64,000 nucleotides of DNA from Paraburkholderia nodosa. GTDB lineage: Bacteria; Pseudomonadota; Gammaproteobacteria; Burkholderiales; Burkholderiaceae. The translations under genes and the position numbers were made by a program. The notes under the pieces were generated by a model that did no database searches, was not told the origin of the DNA, and was given only the letters and a program-made list of their open reading frames with translations. How positions within the stretch are numbered: position 1 is the stretch's first letter; each line of letters opens with the position of its first letter. This document shows, one piece after another, positions 49,728-57,222 of this stretch. Where the stretch lies: the NCBI RefSeq assembly GCF_001718195.1, contig NZ_MCNV01000001.1, positions 620,001 through 684,000 on the forward strand, written 5' to 3'.

Positions 49728-51851
49728 TCAGGCCGATTGATTGAGGCTCGCGAAATTCTCGCCGCGCTCGACCAGTTCGACGAGCAGCGGCGAAGGACGC
49801 CAGAACAGCGGATCTGCCTTCGCATACTCGCGGATATCGGCGAGCACGTTGGCGAGGCCCACGGTATCGGCGTACTTCATCGGGCCGCCGCGATAGCGCG
49901 GGAAGCCGTAGCCGTAAAGCAGCGTGACATCGACATCGAGCGGGCGCAGGGCGATCTTTTCATGCACGACGTTCGCGCCTTCGTTGATCATCGCCGCCAT
50001 GTAGCGGCGCATGATGGCTTCGTCGCTGAAGCTGCGCGGTTCGATGCCGGCGCGCTCGCGCTCGGCGCGGATGATGGACTCGACTTCGGGATCGGGCGTG
50101 CCCGTGCGTGCGCCTTCGGGGTAGAGATAGAAGCCGCGGCCCGTCTTCTGACCGAACCAGCCGCGCTCGCAGATGCGGTCGGCGATCTGCACGTAGCGCG
50201 CCTTCGGGTCGCGCGTGGCGGCGCGGCGCTTGCGCGTGGCCCAGCCGATGTCGCCGCCCGCGAGATCGACCACCTGGTACGGGCCCATCGGAAAACCGAA
50301 GTCGCGCACTGCCTTGTCGATCTGATAGGGCGAAGCGCCGTCTTCCATCAGATGATCCGCAGCCGTGCGGAACACCGCGAGAATGCGGTTGCCGATGAAG
50401 CCGTCGCACACGCCGGCGCGCACCGGCACCTTGCGCAGCTTCTTCGCCAGCTCGAACGCGGTGGCCACGACATCGGCGCTCACCTGCTTCGGCACCACGA
50501 TTTCCAGCAGCTTCATGATGTTGGCGGGCGAGAAGAAGTGCAGGCCCACCACGTCCTGCGGGCGTTCGATGCTGGCCGCAATGGCGTCGATGTCGAGATA
50601 CGAGGTGTTGGTCGCGAGCACGGCGCCGGACTTGCACACGCGGTCGAGTTCGGCGAACACGGCCTGCTTGACGGCCATGTCCTCGAACACGGCTTCGATG
50701 ACGAGATCGGTGTTCCCGAGCGCGTCGTACGAGGTGCTGCCGCTAAGGCGCGCGAGGATCTGCGCTTTCGCTTCGCGCTTCATGCGGCCCTTGGCGATGA
50801 GGCCGTCGTAGACCTTTTCCACATGGGCGCGGCCGCGCGCGAGCGAGGCGTCGTCGCGCTCGATCATCGTCACGGGCAGGCCCGCGTCGAGCACGGCCAC
50901 GGCAATGCCCGCGCCCATCGTGCCGCCGCCGATCACGCCGACGGTGTCGATCGCGCGCGGCTTCGCGCTCTTCGTTTCTGGGGCCTTCTGCACTTCGCGC
51001 TCCGCGAAGAATGCGTGCACGAGACCCGCGCGCTGGGGGCTTTCGAGGCATTCGAGGAACTGCTTGCGCTCGAAGCGCAGCCCTTCGTCGAACGACAGAT
51101 CGAGCGCGGCCTGCACGCAATCGACGATCTTCAGCGGCGAGAACAGGCCACGCGACTTCTTCGCGGTTTCGGCGCGGGCGGCGTCGATTGCGGCTTGCGC
51201 CTGGGCGCGATCGGCGAGCGCCTGGGCGTCGCGCGTGCGTCGCACCGGCGCGTGACCCGCGAGCAGTTCCTGCGCGTAGGCGAGGCCTTCGGCGAGTATG
51301 TCGTCGCTCGCGCCCACGCGGTCGACGAGGCCCAGCTTGTGCGCTTCCTGCGCGCTCGCGTGACGGCCGCTCAGCATCAGCGAGAGCGCCGCTTCGGCGC
51401 CGATCAGGCGCGGCGTGCGTTGCGTGCCGCCGGCACCAGGCAGCAGGCCCAGCTGCACCTCGGGCAGGCCGAGCTTCGCGCCCGCCACGGCGAGCCGGTA
51501 GTGCGCCGCGAGCGCCACTTCGAGGCCGCCGCCGAGCGCCGCGCCGTGAATGGCGGCGATCACCGGCTTGTGGCAGGCCTCGATGCGGTTGCACACGTCG
51601 GGCAGCGCGGGCGGCTGCGGCGGCTTGCCGAACTCGCGGATGTCCGCGCCGGCAATGAAATTGCGCCCCGCGCCGACGATCAGCACGGCCTGCACGGCGT
51701 CGTTTGCCTCGGCATGCTCGATGGCGGCGGCGAGGCCGCGGCGCACGTCCACGCCCAGCGCGTTGACGGGCGGATTGTCCACGGTGACGAGCAGCACCTT
51801 GCCGCGCAGTTCATGAGTGACGGGGGAGGCGTTCACGGGATCGGATGCCAT
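49728..51851 (-). CDS. Bifunctional enoyl-CoA hydratase/3-hydroxyacyl-CoA dehydrogenase
   Basis: FadB/FadJ-like fusion of about 707 residues. The crotonase domain (1-200) has NFIAGADIREF, ALGGGLEVALAAHYRLAVAG and LGLPEVQLGLLPGAGGTQRT, with both catalytic Glu. The NAD domain starts VGVIGGGTMGAGIAVAVLDA at about residue 298. The dehydrogenase active site has VVGLHFFSPANIMKLLEIV. The start at 51851 follows GGAGA. It heads the operon of acyl-CoA dehydrogenase pair and CoA-transferase and would hydrate and oxidise the product. Divergent from a LysR regulator. Confidence 0.92.
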   Translation of the reverse strand: MASDPVNASPVTHELRGKVLLVTVDNPPVNALGVDVRRGLAAAIEHAEANDAVQAVLIVGAGRNFIAGADIREFGKPPQPPALPDVCNRIEACHKPVIAAIHGAALGGGLEVALAAHYRLAVAGAKLGLPEVQLGLLPGAGGTQRTPRLIGAEAALSLMLSGRHASAQEAHKLGLVDRVGASDDILAEGLAYAQELLAGHAPVRRTRDAQALADRAQAQAAIDAARAETAKKSRGLFSPLKIVDCVQAALDLSFDEGLRFERKQFLECLESPQRAGLVHAFFAEREVQKAPETKSAKPRAIDTVGVIGGGTMGAGIAVAVLDAGLPVTMIERDDASLARGRAHVEKVYDGLIAKGRMKREAKAQILARLSGSTSYDALGNTDLVIEAVFEDMAVKQAVFAELDRVCKSGAVLATNTSYLDIDAIAASIERPQDVVGLHFFSPANIMKLLEIVVPKQVSADVVATAFELAKKLRKVPVRAGVCDGFIGNRILAVFRTAADHLMEDGASPYQIDKAVRDFGFPMGPYQVVDLAGGDIGWATRKRRAATRDPKARYVQIADRICERGWFGQKTGRGFYLYPEGARTGTPDPEVESIIRAERERAGIEPRSFSDEAIMRRYMAAMINEGANVVHEKIALRPLDVDVTLLYGYGFPRYRGGPMKYADTVGLANVLADIREYAKADPLFWRPSPLLVELVERGENFASLNQSA

Positions 51852-51940
51852 GGCGATGCTGTCTCCATAATGAGGGCCGGACTGGCGGGCCAGACGGCAA
51901 TGTTTCATGTTCGCGTCGATTCTCGGCGTGACAGGGGCAA

Positions 51941-51987
51941 TTGACAATCCCATCGCTCGTTGACAGACTGTCAAGGTATTTTTGACA
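51941..51987. promoter_or_regulatory. TTGACA-repeat operator, lysR/operon
   Basis: TTGACA occurs at 51941, 51960 and 51982, and the middle one is part of a perfect inverted repeat TTGACA-GAC-TGTCAA (51960-51974). The third lies 12 bases before the lysR ATG. The T-N11-A geometry of LysR sites fits, so it is probably the regulator's binding region. Confidence 0.65.
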
Positions 51988-51998
51988 GTGGATGTGCC

Positions 51999-52907
51999 AT
52001 GGACGTCAATGCGCTAACCCTGCTCGTCGAAATTCTCGACGCGGGCAACCTCAGCGAGGCGGCGCGCCGGCTCAAGATGAGCCGCGCGAACGTCAGCTAC
52101 CACCTCAACCATCTGGAGAAGTCGATCGGCCTGCAGCTCGTGCGTCGCACCACGCGCCGTGTCGAGCCGACCGAAATCGGCTTGAAGCTCTACGAGCACG
52201 GCCGCGCGATCCAGAACGCGCTGCTCGCCGCGCGCGAATCGGTTTCCACCCTCGGCCAGAGCCTGCAGGGGCGCGTGCGGCTTTCGGTGCCGAGCGGCTA
52301 CGGGCAGCTCGTGATGTCGGACTGGCTCATCCAGTTCAAGCGGATGTACCCCGGCATCGTGCTCGACGTGATGTTCGAAAACCGCGTGGAAGACCTGCTG
52401 CGCGACGAAGTCGATATTGCCGTGCGCGTGATGCACGAGCCGCCGCAGAATCTCGTGGCGCGCGACATGGGGCCGGTGAAGTACATCGCATGTGCCTGTA
52501 CGGCGTGGGCCGAACAGCACGGCATGCCGCAAACGCTCGAGGATCTGGCGCGTGCGCCCGTCATCACGGCAACGGTGGTGGGGCGGCAATTGCGCCTTGC
52601 GGGTTATCTAAACGAGGACCGGCACGAAGTGCTGCTCGAACCCTCGATCATTTCGGAAAACTTTCTATTTCTGCGCCAGTCGATTCTCGCGGGACTCGGC
52701 GTGGGCATCGTGCCCGACTACGTGATGCACGACGACATTCGCCAGGGCGCTGCCGTCACGTCGCTCGACGCGTGGCGTTTGAGCATATTCGGCACGCATA
52801 TGTACATGCTCTATATGCCGAACCGCCACCACACGCGGGCGGCGGCCACCTTCATCGATTACGTGCTGGGCGAGGCCCGCAAAACCGGGCGCGGCGCGGC
52901 CGCGTGA
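51999..52907 (+). CDS. LysR-family regulator
   Basis: A LysR-type regulator of 302 residues. The N-terminal HTH has LVEILDAGNLSEAARRLKMS and RANVSYHLNHLEKSIGLQLV. The effector domain runs from about residue 90 and includes SVPSGYGQLVMSDWLIQFKR. Translation from 51999; an in-frame ATG at 51960 overlaps the palindrome and is less likely. It sits head to head with the acyl-CoA operon, which it probably controls. Confidence 0.88.
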   Translation: MDVNALTLLVEILDAGNLSEAARRLKMSRANVSYHLNHLEKSIGLQLVRRTTRRVEPTEIGLKLYEHGRAIQNALLAARESVSTLGQSLQGRVRLSVPSGYGQLVMSDWLIQFKRMYPGIVLDVMFENRVEDLLRDEVDIAVRVMHEPPQNLVARDMGPVKYIACACTAWAEQHGMPQTLEDLARAPVITATVVGRQLRLAGYLNEDRHEVLLEPSIISENFLFLRQSILAGLGVGIVPDYVMHDDIRQGAAVTSLDAWRLSIFGTHMYMLYMPNRHHTRAAATFIDYVLGEARKTGRGAAA

Positions 52908-52959
52908 GCGGCGCAGGCAGCACGCCGCCACTCGCCGCGCCGGGTGCATGCGCAACCGA

Positions 52960-53751
52960 CTACTGGCCCGTGAGCGTGTTGCTGTACTCCACGGCGGGCT
53001 GCGAGGTGTTGCCGCCTTGCGCGACGAGCAGATGAATCTGGCCCGGCAGGAGCTGCGAGAGCGTACCCGAGATCGGCACGGTCGTAATGAGCCAGTCCGC
53101 ATTGTTCGCGAGGTTGAAAGAGGACGACTCGTAGATCGCCGTCTTGCTGCCCGCTGCCGTGACGATCGCCACGTAGTTGCCGCCGTTCATATAGATCGAG
53201 TCCTGTCCGCTTGCGGGCACGGCGTTCTTGTAGCCCACGGCCGGCAAGGTCGGCTGCACGGCGTTGATATCCGTGCCGGGCGCAACGATGTAGATGTCGA
53301 GATTCTGCGCATTGACGGTGGCGTTGAACGCGCGCAGGCGTGCGCTGCTGGAAAGCAGGCCCTTGTCGAACGGATCGTCGATCAGGCCGATGTCGCCGCC
53401 CGTGAGCGCGGGCAACGCGAGCACGGTGTACTCGTGACCCTTCGCCACGTCGGCGAAGGCGCCGCTTGCAATCGGCGTGGTCGTGCCCGTGCTTGCATAC
53501 GAGACGTTGGTGTTGCCGGTGTTGATGTTGGCGAAGTTCGTGACCTGCTTGTACGCGATGTTCGTCTGCAGGGCGCTGCCATTCACCAGAAAATCGACAT
53601 TCGGGCCGCCGGGGAGCGCATGCACGAAATGTATCTCGGGGTTCTGCACGCCGATTTCCTTGCCGACGTCGTTGCTGCTGCTGCCGCCGCCGCATGCCGT
53701 GAGCAGGGCTGCCGCGCTCGCAAACGCGAGCAGGGTGCGTATCGTCTTCAT
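52960..53751 (-). CDS. DUF4397 lipoprotein
   Basis: A 263-residue lipoprotein with signal peptide and lipobox LLTACGGG. The mature part shows two beta-rich DUF4397 modules: NPEIHFVHALPGGPNVDFLV and LRAFNATVNAQNLDIYIVAP. GAGG is 7 bases before the ATG. Probably anchored on the outer membrane, function unknown. Monocistronic between LysR and the antiporter operon. Confidence 0.85.
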   Translation of the reverse strand: MKTIRTLLAFASAAALLTACGGGSSSNDVGKEIGVQNPEIHFVHALPGGPNVDFLVNGSALQTNIAYKQVTNFANINTGNTNVSYASTGTTTPIASGAFADVAKGHEYTVLALPALTGGDIGLIDDPFDKGLLSSSARLRAFNATVNAQNLDIYIVAPGTDINAVQPTLPAVGYKNAVPASGQDSIYMNGGNYVAIVTAAGSKTAIYESSSFNLANNADWLITTVPISGTLSQLLPGQIHLLVAQGGNTSQPAVEYSNTLTGQ

Positions 53752-54040
53752 TGTTGACCTCATTCGTTTCGTTCGAGCTGCACGGTGTACGGCCTCGATT
53801 GCGGCCGCGCGTTGTTATCGCGCCCCTGCGCGAGCCGGGACGCCGGCGCGATGCTGCATAGGGGCGATCACGATCAGCAATTGGTGTGCCGTGCGTGGGG
53901 ATTCGACGCGATGCATGCGCGCGCAACGGGATGAGGAGAGGAGAGCGATGGGGGCGGCGCGCGGATGAAGCGTGGCGCGCCCGACTTTTGCGACGTTCGA
54001 TGGCAGCTTTTACCGGCGGCGCGAAGATCCGCGCCGATAT

Positions 54041-54433
54041 TCAAGCGTCCTGCGCAGAATTGTTGTCCGGGTTCGCGTCTTGCTTGCCGACTGCACTTGC
54101 GCCGGCGGCATCCGGCCGTCCGCGTGTGACGGACGAAACGGCGACGCGTTGCTGAATCCCGGCCTTGGAGAGCATATGTGCGCTGATGGGCGCGGTGAGA
54201 AACAGGAACGCCGGAATCAGCACTTCGTGCAGGCTCGCGAAATTGTTGTGCGTACTGAAGTACACAACGGAAGCGAGCACGACGCCGCCTACGCCGAGCG
54301 TGGTCGATTTGGTCGGCCCGTGCAGGCGCATGTAGAAGTCGGGCAGGCGTGCGAGGCCGATCGCGCCGATCAACGTGAATGCGCTGCCGAGCAGGAGCAG
54401 CAAGCAGACAATCGCTTCGATGACGGTTTGCAT
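54041..54433 (-). CDS. phaG: Monovalent cation/H+ antiporter subunit G
   Basis: MrpG/MnhG/PhaG subunit of 130 residues. Three membrane helices carry the family sequence IGAIGLARLPDFYMRLHGPT, then TKSTTLGVGGVVLASVVYFS. The hydrophilic tail after residue 95 is an addition. Last gene of the seven-subunit-type antiporter operon; starts 9 bases after phaF. Confidence 0.9.
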   Translation of the reverse strand: MQTVIEAIVCLLLLLGSAFTLIGAIGLARLPDFYMRLHGPTKSTTLGVGGVVLASVVYFSTHNNFASLHEVLIPAFLFLTAPISAHMLSKAGIQQRVAVSSVTRGRPDAAGASAVGKQDANPDNNSAQDA

Positions 54434-54442
54434 GGCGAAGCC

Positions 54443-54718
54443 CTAGTTCAGTTCGATGATGTCGCCGCGCTGCAGGTACTTCGTGAACGCGACGGTTGCC
54501 ACGAACCCCATGACCGCGATGAGCAGCGCGATTTCGAAGAAGACCGTCGAACGCAGCATGATGCCGTAGACGACGATGAGCGCGATCGCGTTGATATTGA
54601 GCGTGTCGAGCGCAACGAGCCGGTCGGGCAGCGAAGGCCCGCGCACGAGGCGCACGAGCGTGAGCAGGAACGCGAGCCCGAGGATCGCGAACGAAACCGG
54701 AATGACGATGGCTAGCAT
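54443..54718 (-). CDS. phaF: Monovalent cation/H+ antiporter subunit F
   Basis: MrpF/PhaF subunit of 91 residues with three membrane helices; RLVRGPSLPDRLVALDTLNI is the family signature. It overlaps the end of phaE by 7 bases. Confidence 0.9.
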   Translation of the reverse strand: MLAIVIPVSFAILGLAFLLTLVRLVRGPSLPDRLVALDTLNINAIALIVVYGIMLRSTVFFEIALLIAVMGFVATVAFTKYLQRGDIIELN

Positions 54719-55206
54719 GCGAAGATCTCCATGAGGGGCGCTTCGTAACGGGACTTGATCAAGGCGACGAGCGCGGCTTCGTCTTCGAGATCGAGCACGT
54801 GCACGACGAGGCGCCTGCGGTCGTCGGAAAGCTCGGCGCACAGCGTGCCGGGGCTCAGCGAGACGATGCTGATGAGCGCCGAGAGCGCGATTTCGTGGGT
54901 GCTGTCGAGCGGCACGTCGATGAAGGCGGGGCGCAGGCGCTTCGTGGGGCCAAGCACGAGCAATGCGACTTCGAGATTCGCCACGAGGATGTCGTAGAGC
55001 ACATGCCCGAAGAGCCGTACGAGCAGCCACGGTCTGCCGAAGCGCACGGGCGCGAGCCACAGCCCTTCGCCCACGCGGTAGGCGATGGCGGTCCCGAGCA
55101 CGAAGCCAAGGAGCAGGTTGCCCGGCGACACGTCGTTCATCAGCAAGACCCAGCATACGAGCAGCACGACGGTGAGCCAGGGGTGTGGAAAGAGCCTCTT
55201 GAGCAT
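54712..55206 (-). CDS. phaE: Monovalent cation/H+ antiporter subunit E
   Basis: MrpE/PhaE subunit of 164 residues. Membrane helices near the N-terminus; LFGHVLYDILVANLEVALLV and SISLSPGT-type SIVSLSPGTLCAELSDDRRR are typical. It starts one base after the phaD stop. Confidence 0.9.
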   Translation of the reverse strand: MLKRLFPHPWLTVVLLVCWVLLMNDVSPGNLLLGFVLGTAIAYRVGEGLWLAPVRFGRPWLLVRLFGHVLYDILVANLEVALLVLGPTKRLRPAFIDVPLDSTHEIALSALISIVSLSPGTLCAELSDDRRRLVVHVLDLEDEAALVALIKSRYEAPLMEIFAC

Positions 55207-55207
55207 G

Positions 55208-56872
55208 TCAGCTTCCTGCGCCCTGTGACGTTTGCGCGGCCTGTGCGGGCAGGATCGCGTGAACGTAGGCTGTGCGGTCGAGCAACTGCGCGGCGGCGGC
55301 GTCGAGATACTGCTTGAGGGGGCCGGCAAACACCGTTGCCGCCACCACGCCCGCGAGCAGCAGCGCACACGCGGCGAGCTTTGCGCGGCTGCCGCGCGGC
55401 GCGGTGGCGGGTGCGCCGTCGTAGGCGCGTGCAGCGGGTATCGCCCACAACAGGCGTGTGCCTGTACGGCTGAGCGCGACGATCGACAGCAGCCCCGCGA
55501 CCAGCACGGCGGGCCAGAGCACGACGGCCTGCGCAAGCGGCGTGGCGGCGAGCACCATGGCCTTGCCGAGAAAACCCGAGAGCGGCGGCAGGCCGACGGC
55601 GCCAACGGCTGCCGCGAGATAGAGCACACCGGCGAGGTTCGAAGGCCAGGGCTTCGGGGCTTTTTCAGGGGCCGTTGCCTTGGGAGCCGTTGCGATCGGC
55701 TCGCTGTCTGCTTCGGGTGGGATGGCGGGCGCGGTGGCGTCGTCGAGCGATTCCAGCGAGGCGGGCTCGCGTGTTTCGGTTGCAGCGGGCACGGCCGCCG
55801 GATCGCCTGGCTCGGACTCCAGGGTATCGGCGAGCATGAACAGCGCACCCGTGCATAGCGTCGTGCTGATGAGGTAGTACAGCAGCGCGCTCCAGGCGAG
55901 CACGGTCTGCAGCGTGACAGCCGCAATCAGCAGGCCGACCGAGACCAGCACGAGAAAACCGGTCGTGGTCTTGAGGCTCGATACCGCGAGCGCGCCGAGC
56001 GCGCCATAGACGATCGTCGCAATGGCGAGCCACCACGCCCATTGATGCAGGAACGCGTCGAGTACGCCGCCCGCCGCGCCGAACACGAGCGCGTCGCAGC
56101 GAAGCATCGCGTAGATGCCCACCTTGGTCATGATCGCGAACAGCGCGGCCACGGGCCCGATTGCGCTTCGATACGCCTGTGGCAACCAGAACGACATGGG
56201 GAAGACGGCGGCCTTCAGGCCGAATACGAGCATGAGCGTCGCGCCCGCGAACTGCGCGAGGGGCAGCGACGCGGGGTCCAGATGCGCAAGCCGCTCGCCC
56301 GCATCGGCCATGTTGAGCGTGCCCGTGAGGCCGTACAGCACGCCCAGTGCGATCAGGAAGAACGACGAGCCCACGAGGTTCAACAGCATGTAGTGCAGGC
56401 CATTGCGCACGCGGCGGCGGCCGCCGCCATGCAGCAGCAGCGCGTAGGAGGCGATCAGCAGCAGCTCGAAGAAGACGAACAGGTTGAAGAGATCGCCGGC
56501 GAGAAACGCGCCGTTCAGGCCCATCAGCTCGAACTGCACGAGCGCGCGATAGTAGCGCCCGCGCCGGACATCGGCGCTCGTGGTGCCGAGCAGGCAGCAA
56601 CACGCGAGCAGCGCGGTCAGCACGAGCATGAGTGCGCCGAGCCGGTCGATCTGCAACACGATGCCGAACGGCGCGGGCCACGCGCCGAGTGCATAGCCGG
56701 CAATCTGTCCTTGCGCCGCGAATTCGGCGAGCGCCGCCGCGATGGGCAGCAGCGCGAGCGTGGCAAACACGTTGATCGCACGCTGCAGGCGCTTCGCGCG
56801 CAGCGGCAGCGCGACGATCGCGCCGGCCGCGAACAGCGGAATCAGGATGGGAAGGATGAGAGCGTGATTCAT
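55208..56872 (-). CDS. phaD: Monovalent cation/H+ antiporter subunit D
   Basis: MrpD/PhaD proton-translocating subunit of 554 residues, related to complex I NuoM/N. FELMGLNGAFLAGDLFNLFV, FFELLLIASYALLLHGG and GLKAAVFPMSFWLPQAYRSA are conserved. Near residues 425-475 an Ala/Pro/Glu-rich insert interrupts the last helices, a variable loop. The start overlaps the phaC stop (ATGA). Confidence 0.92.
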   Translation of the reverse strand: MNHALILPILIPLFAAGAIVALPLRAKRLQRAINVFATLALLPIAAALAEFAAQGQIAGYALGAWPAPFGIVLQIDRLGALMLVLTALLACCCLLGTTSADVRRGRYYRALVQFELMGLNGAFLAGDLFNLFVFFELLLIASYALLLHGGGRRRVRNGLHYMLLNLVGSSFFLIALGVLYGLTGTLNMADAGERLAHLDPASLPLAQFAGATLMLVFGLKAAVFPMSFWLPQAYRSAIGPVAALFAIMTKVGIYAMLRCDALVFGAAGGVLDAFLHQWAWWLAIATIVYGALGALAVSSLKTTTGFLVLVSVGLLIAAVTLQTVLAWSALLYYLISTTLCTGALFMLADTLESEPGDPAAVPAATETREPASLESLDDATAPAIPPEADSEPIATAPKATAPEKAPKPWPSNLAGVLYLAAAVGAVGLPPLSGFLGKAMVLAATPLAQAVVLWPAVLVAGLLSIVALSRTGTRLLWAIPAARAYDGAPATAPRGSRAKLAACALLLAGVVAATVFAGPLKQYLDAAAAQLLDRTAYVHAILPAQAAQTSQGAGS

Positions 56873-57222
56873 TCGCTGCGCATCTCCAGGCGGCTGCGCT
56901 GCGGGTTGTCGCCGTCCACGTGGTCGGTGCCGTCGATCGCGAGCGCGCGCAGCGCGAGCACGACCGTGAAGGCCGTCATGGCGAAGCCGATCACGATCGC
57001 AGTGAGCACGAGTGCCTGCGGCACCGGGTCCGCGTACTGTGCCCCCGGCGTGATCACGGGCGGCTTGCCGGTGGAGAGCCGGCCCATCGCGAGCAGGAAC
57101 AGGTTGATCGCATACGAGAACAGCGTGATGCCGAGGATCACCGGCAGCACGCGCGCGCACAGCAGCAGGTAGAGGCCGCTCGCGCAGAGCACGCCGAGCG
57201 TAATGGCGAAGGCGGCTTCCAT
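56869..57222 (-). CDS. phaC: Monovalent cation/H+ antiporter subunit C
   Basis: MrpC/PhaC subunit of 117 residues, NuoK-like. Sequence includes ILGITLFSYAINLFLLAMGR and DPVPQALVLTAIVIGFAMTA. The ATG overlaps the phaAB stop (TGATG). Confidence 0.92.
   Translation of the reverse strand: MEAAFAITLGVLCASGLYLLLCARVLPVILGITLFSYAINLFLLAMGRLSTGKPPVITPGAQYADPVPQALVLTAIVIGFAMTAFTVVLALRALAIDGTDHVDGDNPQRSRLEMRSE

Noticed and set aside
49704..51944. Open frame of 746 codons on the plus strand
   Set aside because: It mirrors the FadB-like gene on the minus strand; no motifs and a His/Arg/Ala-biased composition.
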